A DNA stretch of 64,000 nt from Exiguobacterium oxidotolerans JCM 12280. Lineage in GTDB: Bacteria > Bacillota > Bacilli > Exiguobacteriales > Exiguobacteriaceae. The position numbers and the translations under genes are program-made. This document shows, piece after piece, positions 8,823 to 17,202 of the stretch. Where the stretch lies: positions 2,608,001-2,672,000 of the forward strand of contig NZ_JNIS01000001.1 in assembly GCF_000702625.1 (NCBI RefSeq), read 5' to 3'. The notes under the pieces were generated by a model. It was not told the DNA's origin. It searched no databases and saw only the letters and a program-made list of their open reading frames with translations. Every line of letters starts with the position of its first letter. Within the stretch, counting starts at the first letter, position 1.

Positions 8823-9248
8823 ATGGATTTCCAAATGTATTTTGAAGACGTCGTCCAGACAGCACGCAAAGAAGCAGCGGCTGCTGGTTTTGAAGAATTA
8901 ACGACAGCTGAAAGCGTCGATGACGCGATGAAGCGTGAAGGGTTGACACTTGTCCTCGTCAACTCAGTATGTGGATGTGCCGGTGGGATCGCTCGCCCAG
9001 CAGCTGCTTACGTCAATCGAATGGAAGGCGTCAAGCCGGATCATTTCGTAACAGTGTTTGCGGGACAAGACCGTGAAGCAACGGACCGGGCACGTGAGTA
9101 CTTTGAAGGGTATCCACCTTCATCACCATCATTCGCTTTGATGCAAGACGGCAACATTCTCTCGATGGTTGAGCGTTTCGACATCGAATCGTTTACTGCA
9201 GAAGAAGTTGTTGAAAAATTAGAGTCATTGATTGAAATTTACGCATAA
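8823..9248 (+). CDS. BrxA/BrxB-family bacilliredoxin
   Basis: Removes bacillithiol from S-bacillithiolated proteins after oxidative stress. The 141-residue DUF1094 protein carries the redox motif CGC in [14 protein letters not shown], as in B. subtilis YphP and YqiW. ATG has GGGAGGAATTAG upstream, 33 bases after the methyltransferase stop, so both may be cotranscribed. I cannot decide between BrxA and BrxB. Confidence 0.92.
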   Translation: MDFQMYFEDVVQTARKEAAAAGFEELTTAESVDDAMKREGLTLVLVNSVCGCAGGIARPAAAYVNRMEGVKPDHFVTVFAGQDREATDRAREYFEGYPPSSPSFALMQDGNILSMVERFDIESFTAEEVVEKLESLIEIYA

Positions 9249-9260
9249 ATGAATCAACGT

Positions 9261-9290
9261 GAGCCGTGTTTCTTAATTGAAGCACGGCTC
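9261..9290 (+). terminator. Terminator hairpin, upstream member of a duplicated pair
   Basis: GAGCCGTG and CACGGCTC arms around an AT-rich loop just after the bacilliredoxin stop. It lacks a T run. A near-identical hairpin with a T run lies at 9459-9490, on the other side of the inserted repeat. Confidence 0.7.
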
Positions 9291-9295
9291 ACGTG

Positions 9296-9453
9296 TGTAT
9301 ACAAACGCTTATGAAGAGTGAATATACTATATCTAAGTGCAATCAGTTCGCGCTTTCCTGTCGCGGTTCTAAAGCGATTCAAGACGGCTTGCGCCTCGCC
9401 CGAGGAAAGCAACGAAAAAAACGCTTTTATCGCCCAATAACACTTTGACTACA
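9296..9453 (+). repeat. Intergenic TIR repeat, copy A (internally deleted)
   Basis: Starts TGTATACAAAC and ends CACTTTGACTACA, degenerate versions of the inverted ends TGTAGACAAA and TTTGTCTACA. The first ~75 and last ~85 bases match the complete copies at 59760 and 13375; the centre is missing. Non-coding. It is bracketed by two copies of the bacilliredoxin terminator hairpin. Confidence 0.85.
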
Positions 9454-9458
9454 GTCTG

Positions 9459-9490
9459 GAGCCGTGTTTCTTAATTGAAACACGGTTTTT
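9459..9490 (+). terminator. Terminator hairpin, downstream member of the pair
   Basis: CCGTGTTTC and GAAACACGG arms followed by five T residues. The hairpin repeats the one at 9261 with one base change. Confidence 0.75.
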
Positions 9491-9664
9491 AGTTTGTCGT
9501 GAAAGTGAGTGTGCGCGAAAGGGATGTTTTTTTAGCAGTCCCCCTGAAGCAGAGGCCGACTTATTGAAAGAGCAATGAAAAAAGAAGGACGAATCGAATC
9601 AATAGCATCCCCTTTTTCGAGTTAGAAAGTACCCATGATTAAAATCCGAGCATAGCAATAAAAA

Positions 9665-9679
9665 ATGTAAGCGGATTCA
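9665..9679 (+). promoter_or_regulatory. Candidate cre (CcpA) site upstream of the amino-acid ABC operon
   Basis: ATGTAAGCGGATTCA fits the WTGNAANCGNWNNCA consensus at every fixed position. It lies about 80 bases upstream of the likely transcription start, so activation or a distant repression role is possible. The remaining DNA between 9491 and 9883 is AT-rich with no ORF I can support. Confidence 0.5.
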
Positions 9680-9719
9680 AAAGTGGTTATTTACTCATTT
9701 TTTGTATAAAAAGAATCGA

Positions 9720-9748
9720 TTTATGCATTATTACGAGATAATTATACT
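9720..9748 (+). promoter_or_regulatory. Probable promoter of the amino-acid ABC operon
   Basis: TTTATG (9720-9725), 17-base spacer, TATACT (9743-9748). The -35 is weak. A start near 9755 would fall on the ARG box. Confidence 0.4.
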
Positions 9749-9771
9749 TTACAATGAATAAATATTCGTAT
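9735..9771 (+). promoter_or_regulatory. ARG box (ArgR/AhrC operator), possibly paired
   Basis: ATGAATAAATATTCGTAT at 9754-9771 closely matches the ARG-box core TGNATWWWWATNCA. A weaker box with the AT-WWWW-AT core lies 20 bases upstream (9735-9748), the spacing of paired ARG boxes. This suggests arginine-dependent repression of the following operon. Confidence 0.6.
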
Positions 9772-9883
9772 ATCCTAAAAGTAATAAATCGGATCAGAGC
9801 TATTTAGTATTGAATTAGAAAAAAACATAAGTCATACTATTGTTAAAGTTCTGACAATTGAGCGTTGGAAGGGGAATTTATTC

Positions 9884-10657
9884 ATGAAAAAATTAGTAGC
9901 AACGGCAATGGCAGGCATTCTCGCACTTACGATGGCAGCATGTGGTGCATCAGATGATTCATCAGGCGGTTCAAGTGATGACAATAAAGTATTAACGATG
10001 GGAACGTCAGCAGATTACTTCCCGTTTGAATACATCGATACGGCGAAAGGAGACGACATCGTTGGATTTGATGTCGCAATCGCAAAAGAAGTTACAAAAA
10101 ACCTCGGTTATGATTTGAAAATTGAAGATATGGAGTTCGGTAGCTTACTCGGAGCACTCAGCTCAGGTCGGATTGATTTTGTCATGGCAGGAATGACACC
10201 GACAGACGAGCGGAAGAAAAACGCTGATTTCACAGATGTTTACTTCGAATCAAAGAACCTCGTCATGACAAAAGACGAAGCGATTAGTTCGGAAGATGAA
10301 CTCAAAGGTAAAAAAATCGGGGTCCAACTCGGTTCGATTCAAGAAGGCATTGCGAAAGACCGTTATAAAGACAGCGAAGCCGTCTCGTTAAACAAGATTC
10401 CGGAGATCATTCAAGAATTGAACACAGGCCGGATTGACGCGCTCATCATTGAAGATGCGGTAGCGGTCAAATACATGGATCAAGACGCATCGTTAAAAAC
10501 GTATGAAATTAAAGAAGACGGACCGACGGGTTCAGCCGCCGCTTTCAAAAAGGGTGACAAGATGCGTGACGAGTTCAACAAAGAATTGAAAAAGATGATC
10601 GATTCAGGTGAAATCGACAAACTTGCAGAAGAATGGTTCCAAAAAGAAGCAAAATAA
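9884..10657 (+). CDS. Amino-acid ABC transporter substrate-binding lipoprotein (ArtP-like)
   Basis: Captures a polar amino acid outside the membrane. A lipoprotein signal peptide ends at LTMAAC (cysteine 20). The mature part is a family 3 solute-binding protein (DYFPFEYID, GFDVAIAKEV, FVMAGMTPTDERK, LSSGRIDF-type stretches). First gene of a three-gene importer; the ARG box upstream and the same order as B. subtilis artPQR suggest arginine, though glutamine or cystine cannot be excluded. A hairpin follows before the permease gene and may raise the level of this protein over its partners. Confidence 0.88.
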   Translation: MKKLVATAMAGILALTMAACGASDDSSGGSSDDNKVLTMGTSADYFPFEYIDTAKGDDIVGFDVAIAKEVTKNLGYDLKIEDMEFGSLLGALSSGRIDFVMAGMTPTDERKKNADFTDVYFESKNLVMTKDEAISSEDELKGKKIGVQLGSIQEGIAKDRYKDSEAVSLNKIPEIIQELNTGRIDALIIEDAVAVKYMDQDASLKTYEIKEDGPTGSAAAFKKGDKMRDEFNKELKKMIDSGEIDKLAEEWFQKEAK

Positions 10658-10668
10658 GAGAAGCGCAT

Positions 10669-10695
10669 AGGGGTGGGGGTAACCCCATCCCTTTT
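10669..10695 (+). terminator. Intercistronic hairpin between binding protein and permease
   Basis: G-rich and C-rich arms (AGGGGTGGGG with CCCCATCCCT) around a 4-base loop and TTTT. Probably a partial terminator or mRNA-stabilising hairpin. Confidence 0.6.
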
Positions 10696-10717
10696 GTGCG
10701 ACGTTAGGAGTTTGGTT

Positions 10718-11374
10718 ATGATAGACTTTACAAAGATTCAAGATTCAATCCCATACATTCTGCAAGGGATTCCGGTCCTGTTCCAAGTCGTGATCGTCGC
10801 TGCCATCGCAGGGATGTTCATCGGAATCATCGTGGCAGCACTTAAAATTACGAAAAGTAAGTTCATTCGCTTCATCGGTCATGCTTATACGGCAGTCTTT
10901 CGTGGGACACCGCTCATTTTGCAACTGGCAATCATTCACTTCGGTTTACCGCAACTGACGGGTTACGTCACGACGGGCTATCAATCCGCTGTCATCGCCT
11001 TTTCATTAAACTCAGGTGCATACATCTCGGAAATCATCCGGGCAGGAATTCAAGCAGTCGATCGTGGACAATGGGAAGCGGCAGATGCACTCGGTATCCC
11101 ATACATGAAACAATTGCGGTCAATTATCTTACCACAAGCATTCAAAAACATTTTACCAGCCATCATGAATGAAATGATTACGTTAACAAAAGAGTCGGCA
11201 CTCGTCTCGACAGTCGGTGTTCTCGACATTATGCGCCGAGCGCAAGTCGTCGGTGGAGAAAAAGCATTGTACTTCGAACCCTTGTTATTTGCGGGACTCG
11301 TCTATTTCGTCCTTGTCATGGGATTGTCCTTGATTGGTCAACAAGTCGAAAAAGCTATGAGAAAGAGTGGGTAA
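10718..11374 (+). CDS. Amino-acid ABC transporter permease (ArtQ-like)
   Basis: Membrane subunit of the importer, 218 residues, HisMQ-type with about five transmembrane helices. [10 protein letters not shown] near residue 60 and the cytoplasmic EAA-type loop [20 protein letters not shown] are diagnostic. I start at the ATG at 10718 behind TTAGGAG; the open frame extends into the intergenic hairpin. Stop codon is 4 bases from the ATPase start. Confidence 0.9.
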   Translation: MIDFTKIQDSIPYILQGIPVLFQVVIVAAIAGMFIGIIVAALKITKSKFIRFIGHAYTAVFRGTPLILQLAIIHFGLPQLTGYVTTGYQSAVIAFSLNSGAYISEIIRAGIQAVDRGQWEAADALGIPYMKQLRSIILPQAFKNILPAIMNEMITLTKESALVSTVGVLDIMRRAQVVGGEKALYFEPLLFAGLVYFVLVMGLSLIGQQVEKAMRKSG

Positions 11375-11378
11375 TCAG

Positions 11379-12110
11379 ATGGAACCTATGATTCAAGTCA
11401 CCGATCTGTACAAACAGTTCGGAAAGTTAGAAGTATTAAAAGGCATCACGACGACAGTCGGCCGTGGGGAAGTCGTCGCAGTCATCGGACCGTCGGGCTC
11501 AGGGAAGTCGACGTTCTTACGTTGTATCAACCTTTTGGAGCAACCGACAGGTGGGATGATTAACGTCGACGGCTTCGAATTGACAAAACCGAAAGCGAAT
11601 ATCGCGAAAGCGCGTCAAAACATCGGAATGGTGTTTCAACAGTTTAACCTGTTCCCCCATAAATCAGTGCTCGATAACTTAATTTATGCCCCAATCAATG
11701 TCCTCGGTTTATCAAAAGAGGACGCAATCAAACGTGGCGAAGTATTACTTGAACGCGTTGGTCTCGCTGAAAAACGGGATAATTTCCCGAACCAGCTATC
11801 CGGTGGTCAAAAGCAACGGGTTGCGATCGCGCGTGCCTTGGCGATGGAGCCGAACGTCATGTTGTTCGATGAACCAACATCAGCACTCGACCCGGAAATG
11901 GTCAATGAAGTCCTCGATGTCATGAAGCAACTCGCGGAAAGTGGGATGACGATGGTCATCGTCACGCACGAGATGGGCTTCGCAAAAGAAGTCGCTGACC
12001 GTGTCCTGTTCCTCGACGAAGGCATTTTGATGGAAGAAGGAACGCCGATCGAGTTGTTCGATCATCCGAAAACCGACCGTGCGAAAAAATTCTTGGAAAA
12101 AGTCTTATAA
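11379..12110 (+). CDS. Amino-acid ABC transporter ATPase (ArtR-like)
   Basis: Energises the importer. Walker [10 protein letters not shown], signature [15 protein letters not shown], Walker [15 protein letters not shown] and the switch histidine VTHEMGFA are all intact. ATG at 11379 is used; a GTG at 11367 overlapping the permease gene has no ribosome site. Length 243 residues is normal for the family. Followed by a terminator, closing the operon. Confidence 0.93.
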   Translation: MEPMIQVTDLYKQFGKLEVLKGITTTVGRGEVVAVIGPSGSGKSTFLRCINLLEQPTGGMINVDGFELTKPKANIAKARQNIGMVFQQFNLFPHKSVLDNLIYAPINVLGLSKEDAIKRGEVLLERVGLAEKRDNFPNQLSGGQKQRVAIARALAMEPNVMLFDEPTSALDPEMVNEVLDVMKQLAESGMTMVIVTHEMGFAKEVADRVLFLDEGILMEEGTPIELFDHPKTDRAKKFLEKVL

Positions 12111-12115
12111 CACAT

Positions 12116-12152
12116 AACCGCCATCTCTTTCATCAAAGGGGTGGCGGTTTTT
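12116..12152 (+). terminator. Terminator of the amino-acid ABC operon
   Basis: AACCGCCATC pairs with GGTGGCGGTT followed by T residues, six bases past the stop codon. Confidence 0.85.
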
Positions 12153-12168
12153 GAGGAGGACGATAACG

Positions 12169-12705
12169 ATGAAGTTACTAGAGGGGAAAGACATTCGGCT
12201 GACGCGATTTCAAACAGGGGATATGGAAAGTTATCGGAGCTTTCTGGATGACGCGACATTTGCACGCAACTTGAGTGCGACACCATATCGCTTCTTGTCA
12301 GATGAAAAAATCAACGGGATGCTTGCGAGTGATGCCCATGAGACATTTCGGTTCGCCGTTCGCCGGACGGATGCCGAGCGTCTGATTGGCGTCGTATCCC
12401 TCGAAGACATCTTATGGTCAAATGGGACGGCCTGGTTGATGATTGGAATCGATCCAAGTGAAGCCGGGAAAGGGTATGGACGAAAAGCATTACAGCTCTT
12501 ACTGCGATACGCCTTTTCTGAGCTCAACCTCGAGCGGATCCAGTTGACGGTCTTTGCCTATAATGAACGTGCGATTGCGTTATACGAACGGCTTGGTTTC
12601 ATCCATGAAGGGACATACCGGCAATTTTTAAAGCGGGATGGTATCCGGCATGACATGTTGCTTTACGGATTATTGCGGACGGAGTGGGAGGATTTTTATG
12701 ATTAA
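12169..12705 (+). CDS. GNAT-family N-acetyltransferase
   Basis: Transfers an acetyl group from acetyl-CoA to an unknown amine, possibly a ribosomal protein N-terminus (RimJ/RimL-type layout). The acetyl-CoA loop is seen as PSEAGKGYGRKALQLLLRYAF, followed by NERAIALYERLGF. ATG at 12169 has GAGGAGG nine bases upstream. Its last eight bases overlap the HD-domain gene, so the two are translationally coupled. Confidence 0.88.
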   Translation: MKLLEGKDIRLTRFQTGDMESYRSFLDDATFARNLSATPYRFLSDEKINGMLASDAHETFRFAVRRTDAERLIGVVSLEDILWSNGTAWLMIGIDPSEAGKGYGRKALQLLLRYAFSELNLERIQLTVFAYNERAIALYERLGFIHEGTYRQFLKRDGIRHDMLLYGLLRTEWEDFYD

Positions 12706-13297
12706 CGAAACGGAACAGTTCGTCCGCACATTCCATGCGGCAGATTTTTCAGGACATGACTATGCCCATATCGAACGCGTCCGGAAAATGGCGTTACAGA
12801 TTGCTGCGACGGAAGGCGGGGATTTGCTGACGATTGAACTGGCGGCACTCCTGCATGATGTCGCTGACGTAAAACTCGGCGGAACACTTTCGTCCGTCGA
12901 TGCATTTTTATCCGGGAAAGTCTCAGACACTCGGAAACAGCAAGTCCTTCAAATCATCGATGGGATGTCATTTAAAGGAGGGGACCGTCCATCACTTGAG
13001 ACGCTGGAAGGACAAATCGTCCAAGACGCCGATCGGTTGGATGCGATCGGTGCCATCGGGGTCGCCCGGACCTTCCAGTATGGAGCATTGACACAAGCAC
13101 CGATGCATGTACCCGGTTTAAGACCACGCAAGCCAGGAGACCGGACGAGTCCTTCAAGCACAATCAATCATTTTTATGAGAAGTTACTTTTGTTAAAGGA
13201 CTTAATGAATACCGAAACGGCAAAAGGCATCGCAGAGGAACGGCATGCGTTCATGGTTGAATTTTTGGAACGTTTTCAGAAGGAATGGGAGTTTTGA
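12698..13297 (+). CDS. HD-domain phosphohydrolase (YedJ-like)
   Basis: A 199-residue metal-dependent phosphohydrolase. HD-domain ligands appear as GHDYAHIERV, LLHDVADVK and QDADRLDAIGAIG. The ATG at 12698 follows GGGAGG and overlaps the GNAT stop. The substrate is unknown; relatives are often annotated as YedJ/YpgQ-type (d)NTP or nucleotide pyrophosphohydrolases. The stop codon is 28 bases before a terminator hairpin. Confidence 0.87.
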   Translation: MINETEQFVRTFHAADFSGHDYAHIERVRKMALQIAATEGGDLLTIELAALLHDVADVKLGGTLSSVDAFLSGKVSDTRKQQVLQIIDGMSFKGGDRPSLETLEGQIVQDADRLDAIGAIGVARTFQYGALTQAPMHVPGLRPRKPGDRTSPSSTINHFYEKLLLLKDLMNTETAKGIAEERHAFMVEFLERFQKEWEF

Positions 13298-13325
13298 AAT
13301 TGGGACCGTTCCACCCTGGACGCAA

Positions 13326-13371
13326 GAAACGCCGATGCCCCCGTTTATCAGACGGAGGCATCGGCGTTTCA
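13326..13371. terminator. Terminator hairpin, left member of a duplicated pair
   Basis: A 14-bp-class stem AAACGCCGATG with CATCGGCGTTT. The same 46 bases, with one change, recur at 15438-15483 beyond the repeat. It ends the HD gene. Confidence 0.85.
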
Positions 13372-13540
13372 GGCTGTAGACAAAGTGACATCGGGAGATT
13401 AAGCGTCTTTTTTCGTTGCTTTCCTCGGGCGAGGCGCAAGCCGTTGCTCCCTGATCCTAACGGACAACGAGCAGGGTCTTGCCTGCCTCTAAAAGTGAAC
13501 TGCTCCCCGTCAAGTAGACAGGTCAAATAATATAAATTTT

Positions 13541-14404
13541 TTAAACGGCTTGAGCCCTGAATTCCAGCGGACTTAAGCCGTTTAATCGTTTTTGATACCG
13601 CAGCTCATTATAAAATCGAATGTAGCGTCGGATTGCATCGTGGAGTTCATCGAACTCCTCGAATGTATGAAGATAGTAGCTTTCACACTTTAGCGCTCCC
13701 CAAAAAGATTCGATTGGACCATTATCGATGCATTTACCGGCACGGGACATGCTTTGTGTGATCCCAGCTTGTTGAGTCATATGATGAAAGGCATTTGACG
13801 TATATTGAAACCCACGGTCACTATGAAGAAGAGGGAAGCTACCAGGATCATCATCCAAGGCGAGTTTTAGCGTATCGAAGACGAGCTGACTGTTATTCGA
13901 ACGACTTAGCACAAATGAACGAATTGATCCATCATACAAATCGAGAATTGCACTTAAATAAGCCTTTTTTGAGGTGCCGTATTTGAATTCCGTGATATCT
14001 GTTAACCATTTCTGATTCGGTTTTTCCGCATGGAATTCACGATTCAGAAGATTTTCTGCCGTTTGTCCGGGTATGGTTCTCATATATTTCGGTCGTGTTC
14101 GACGAATGACGCAACGAATGCCGGCGATTCGCATCAAGCGACGAACCCGTTTATGATTAACCGTTCTGTTAAATTGGCGATCTAGATTCAAGACCATTCG
14201 TTCACATCCATAGACTCCATCTACCGACTCATGAATAGATGTCAGCTCTTCAATGATCATGATGTTCTCTTCTTCGCGTACCGTCGGTACACGATTTAAC
14301 CATTTATAATAGGCAGCACGGGATACGTCCGCAAAACGACAGAGGGCGACAATCGAATAGCCGAACTGGTCCGCCAACGATTGTATAGCCTTGTACTTAT
14401 CCAA
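13541..14404 (-). CDS. IS3-family transposase OrfB (DDE integrase domain)
   Basis: The catalytic half of the transposase, 287 residues, made as an OrfAB fusion by -1 frameshifting. The DDE triad is intact: D in WLTDITEFKYG, D in LLHSDRGFQYTS, and E in GPIESFWGALKCE. An HTH_21-type segment precedes the rve core. The TTG assigned here as a start is simply the first permissible codon of the -1 frame. Confidence 0.92.
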   Translation of the reverse strand: MDKYKAIQSLADQFGYSIVALCRFADVSRAAYYKWLNRVPTVREEENIMIIEELTSIHESVDGVYGCERMVLNLDRQFNRTVNHKRVRRLMRIAGIRCVIRRTRPKYMRTIPGQTAENLLNREFHAEKPNQKWLTDITEFKYGTSKKAYLSAILDLYDGSIRSFVLSRSNNSQLVFDTLKLALDDDPGSFPLLHSDRGFQYTSNAFHHMTQQAGITQSMSRAGKCIDNGPIESFWGALKCESYYLHTFEEFDELHDAIRRYIRFYNELRYQKRLNGLSPLEFRAQAV

Positions 14405-14418
14405 ATTTCGGACTTGGT

Positions 14419-15093
14419 CTAACCTCTCCCCCTTTCGAACTCCTCTAGCTTTTTTAAGAACTCATTTTCCATTCGAAGAAGCTCGTTCTCTTGCTCAATC
14501 TTTTTCATCTCGATGGAGAGGCGTTCCACGTCCGTCAGTTCCTCAAACGGTTTCGTACGTCCACGGCTATCCATCAGTCCGTCAATCCCATTCTTTTCAT
14601 ACTTTTGAACCCACTTGTAGATTTGTTGGTAGGAGACCCGGTGGGTCTTCGCAGTTTCTTTATACTTCTTTCCATTTTTAAGACAGTCGCTGACTATACT
14701 AACGCGTTCTTCGAATGTCGTGATTCTTCCTCTGGTCATAGCGAATCGCTCCTTTAGTAGTGTGTCTTCACTACGACCATTATAGTTTGAAATCCAACGT
14801 CTGAGTACGCTTGCACTGGAGATGTTTAATTTTATGATGACGTCCATGACGGGCTCACCTTTTTCTAGCACGTCGCGTACGGCTCGCTCTTTAAACTCAT
14901 TGGAATACTTCGTGCATACCGACCGTTTCTCCAAAGCTGAGATACCGCCTTGACGATACATCTGTCTCCATCTGAGTAGGGTCGATTGTGTGACCCCGAA
15001 GAGTCTTGCGACTTCCCACAACGTGGACACTCCTTCTTCATAAGTTTGGATGGCATATAGTTTTTCACTAGCGGAACGCTTGAATTTGGACAT
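14419..15093 (-). CDS. IS3-family transposase OrfA (tandem HTH domains)
   Basis: A 224-residue DNA-binding protein with two helix-turn-helix units (TLWEVARLFGVTQSTLLRW and KETAKTHRVSYQQIYKWVQ) and a leucine-zipper-like C-terminus, as in IS150-group elements. The ATG has AAAGGAG nine bases upstream. Near its end the minus strand reads A AAA AAG in frame (about 14455-14449), the classic -1 slippery heptamer, leading into OrfB. Confidence 0.92.
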   Translation of the reverse strand: MSKFKRSASEKLYAIQTYEEGVSTLWEVARLFGVTQSTLLRWRQMYRQGGISALEKRSVCTKYSNEFKERAVRDVLEKGEPVMDVIIKLNISSASVLRRWISNYNGRSEDTLLKERFAMTRGRITTFEERVSIVSDCLKNGKKYKETAKTHRVSYQQIYKWVQKYEKNGIDGLMDSRGRTKPFEELTDVERLSIEMKKIEQENELLRMENEFLKKLEEFERGRG

Positions 15094-15437
15094 AGAAAAA
15101 AGCTCCTTTCAAAAGTAAACAGTTTTTCTTATTTCAACTGTCTACTTTTTGGGGAGCATATCAAAGTGCGTTAAAAACGCACTTTTCCCCGCAGGAGTCA
15201 ACGAAACGTGACGCTTTTTTAGGTAACACTATGACGGAAAGCTAGTCATGCAGACGGTTTAGGGCGCAATCCGTCTCGCATCGCTTTTGAAGCGAAAAGC
15301 AATCGGTCGCGACCCTGCAGATTTGCTGTAGCGGCGCGAACGGTTGCCGCTTTGAAGACGAGGTGAGACAGGGAAGCGCGACCAGATTGTCTCTCGTTAT
15401 CGTATGTTCACGCTTCATAATAGTTTGTCTACACGCT

Positions 15438-15483
15438 GAAACGCCGATGTCCCCGTTTATCAGACGGAGGCATCGGCGTTTCA
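15438..15483. terminator. Terminator hairpin, right member of the duplicated pair
   Basis: Same hairpin as 13326-13371 with one substitution. It now terminates the ZIP gene, so each of the convergent genes has its own copy. Confidence 0.85.
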
Positions 15484-15510
15484 ATGTCTTTTAAAAAAAA
15501 TTGTTAACAG

Positions 15511-16224
15511 TCAGCTAAGAACAATAGCTGTGATGAGACCGAGAGAAGCAAGTAGACCGACAATCGTCCCGCCTTCTTCGTGCGCCTCCGGCATCATTGT
15601 CGAAGCGAGCATCGCGATGATGCCGCCACTTGCGAACGAACCAATCATCGCAAATTGCATATCGGGTAGGTTAGCAAGCACGGAATAGCCGGCGAGCGAG
15701 GCGAGGGCGGAAATCAACCAGACGACCCCCCACATGATTAAGATTTTTTTCTTTGAAAATCCGTCTTTTTGAAGTCCGGTCGTACTTGAGAGACCTTCCG
15801 GGATATTGCTGACGAAAATCGCAGCGACGAGTGCCGCACTGACGTTCCCCGATAATAAGCTTGCCCCGATCATGATCGATTCCGGAATCGCATCTAAAAT
15901 CGTTCCGAAAAAGATTGCCGTCCCTGTGCCTTCGTTTCCACCACCCGAACGTTTCCGTTTACTCGCACCTCGCGAAGAAACAAAAAAATCAAATCCTGTA
16001 AAGACGAGAGAGCCGACGATGAAAGAGATAGCGACGATGAACGTCGTTGATTTATTCAAGGCTTCGTCGAGTAGCTCGAACGTCGCTGCCCCAATCAAGA
16101 TCCCCGTACCGAACGACATGACATATCCGATGTACCGTTGCTTCATCGGTAAAAATAATCCAATCAATGCCCCGATGACGACTGCTCCGCCAGCGAGTGC
16201 GCCCCAACCTAAAGCCATCCACAT
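15511..16224 (-). CDS. ZIP-family metal transporter
   Basis: A 237-residue membrane protein with about eight transmembrane segments. Metal-site helices are recognisable in GTILDAIPESIMIGASL (IPES) and FVSNIPEGLSSTTG (NxPEG), and a late MMPEAHEEGG. Likely imports or exports zinc, iron or manganese. The loop after the third helix is basic and serine/glycine-rich rather than histidine-rich. ATG has GGGAGG upstream. Confidence 0.88.
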   Translation of the reverse strand: MWMALGWGALAGGAVVIGALIGLFLPMKQRYIGYVMSFGTGILIGAATFELLDEALNKSTTFIVAISFIVGSLVFTGFDFFVSSRGASKRKRSGGGNEGTGTAIFFGTILDAIPESIMIGASLLSGNVSAALVAAIFVSNIPEGLSSTTGLQKDGFSKKKILIMWGVVWLISALASLAGYSVLANLPDMQFAMIGSFASGGIIAMLASTMMPEAHEEGGTIVGLLASLGLITAIVLS

Positions 16225-16349
16225 AACTGATTCCTCCCTTATTCCATTGTTCTTTTTTCCTTTCGATAATGATTTATAAACATAGTTAATTTTTGGAGGA
16301 GAAACGAAATGAAAAAATCACCTCCCGCTTCGGAAGGTGATTGTGATAG

Positions 16350-17114
16350 TCAGAACGGTTGTTTGTTCAGCCAGTGCCCACCGTCGAGTGCGATGCATTC
16401 TCCATTTAAGTAGCTTGCTTGATCGGAGACCATCCAGACGGCGAGTCCGGCGATTTCTTCCGGTGTCCCGAACCGTCCGAGTGGTACATTGCGACGAATT
16501 CGTTCCGCGTGTTCCGGTGACATCGCCAGTTTATCGGCACCACCCGTCCGTTCGATCGGTCCCGGACTGATTGCATTGATGCGGGCATGATATTTATAGC
16601 CCCACTCGACAGCGAGTGTCCGCGTCAAATTCAAGACCCCGGCTTTTGCGGCAGCACTTGGCGCGACCCCGGCTCCAGCTTGCCACGCGTAAGAAGCGAC
16701 AATGTTTAAAATCTGTCCACCCTTGACGTCATCTTCTTGCCAGCCTTTGACAAGCGCGTGTGAACAATTGAATGTCCCATTGAGGACGATGTCGATGACC
16801 GTCTTCCATCCGTTCGGAGACAGCTCATCCGTCGGACAGATGAAATTTCCAGCCGCATTGTTCACGAGGGCCTCTAAGCGACCGAACGTTTCCCGTGCTT
16901 GATTGACGGCCGCAATACAGGCATCGGTATCGCGAACATCCATTTGAATGGTCAGATGCTCCCCCTCAATCTGCTTGAGTTCATGATCCATTTGTTGTAG
17001 CCGTTCCAAGTCACGTCCTGTGACGACGACGTTCCAGCCGGCTTTTTTTAAGGCGAGTGCCATTGCTTTCCCCATACCGCTCGTACCGCCTGTCACCATG
17101 ATCGTTTGTGCCAT
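16350..17114 (-). CDS. fadH: 2,4-dienoyl-CoA reductase (SDR family)
   Basis: Reduces 2,4-dienoyl-CoA with NADPH during oxidation of unsaturated fatty acids. The Rossmann motif is TGGTSGMGKAMA, followed by NNAAGNFICPTDELS and SPGPIERTGGADKL, which closely match B. subtilis FadH (YkuF). The catalytic YxxxK of ordinary SDRs is replaced by SAAAK, as expected in dienoyl-CoA reductases. ATG at 17114 follows GGGGGAG; the longer frame starts inside the operator. A FadR box overlaps the promoter region. Confidence 0.9.
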   Translation of the reverse strand: MAQTIMVTGGTSGMGKAMALALKKAGWNVVVTGRDLERLQQMDHELKQIEGEHLTIQMDVRDTDACIAAVNQARETFGRLEALVNNAAGNFICPTDELSPNGWKTVIDIVLNGTFNCSHALVKGWQEDDVKGGQILNIVASYAWQAGAGVAPSAAAKAGVLNLTRTLAVEWGYKYHARINAISPGPIERTGGADKLAMSPEHAERIRRNVPLGRFGTPEEIAGLAVWMVSDQASYLNGECIALDGGHWLNKQPF

Positions 17115-17134
17115 TAACTTCTCCCCCTTTAGTC

Positions 17135-17152
17135 TGAATGAACAACCATTCA
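17135..17152 (-). promoter_or_regulatory. FadR operator in front of fadH
   Basis: On the minus strand TGAATGGTTGTTCATTCA, an inverted repeat that matches the Bacillus FadR box TGAATGANTANTCATTCA in both half-sites. It lies about 20 bases upstream of the fadH start codon, suited to repression relieved by long-chain acyl-CoA. Confidence 0.75.
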
Positions 17153-17164
17153 TTATTAGTATTC

Positions 17165-17194
17165 AAAAAAGAAGGAGTAAACTCCTTCTTTTTT
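17165..17194. terminator. Terminator of ppaC
   Basis: Perfect AAAAAAGAAGGAGT and ACTCCTTCTTTTTT arms with a 2-base centre, nine bases after the ppaC stop. Confidence 0.85.
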
Positions 17195-17202
17195 ATAGTC
17201 GA

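Larger units (their letters stand above)
13496..15163 (-). mobile_element. IS150-group IS3-family insertion sequence, apparently intact
   Basis: 1668 bp with imperfect inverted ends: TGAACTGCTCCCC and AAGTAGACAG at the left match TGATATGCTCCCC and AAGTAGACAG read from the right. A 3-base direct repeat AAG (13493-13495 and 15164-15166) is the target duplication. It encodes orfA and orfB with an A6G slippery site between them. It sits inside repeat copy B, whose sequence resumes on either side. Confidence 0.92.
13375..15433 (-). repeat. Intergenic TIR repeat, copy B, split by an IS3-family element
   Basis: Reverse-oriented complete copy. It begins TGTAGACAAAG at 13375 and ends TTTGTCTACA at 15433. 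Removing the IS (13496-15163) and one copy of its 3-base target duplication leaves 388 bases, matching the 386-base copy at 59760. Flanked on both sides by the same terminator hairpin. Confidence 0.88.

Noticed and set aside
13541-15093. OrfA and OrfB of the IS as a decayed transposase split by frameshift
   Set aside because: The A6G slippery heptamer is in the correct frame and the DDE residues are intact, so the split is the normal IS3 arrangement.
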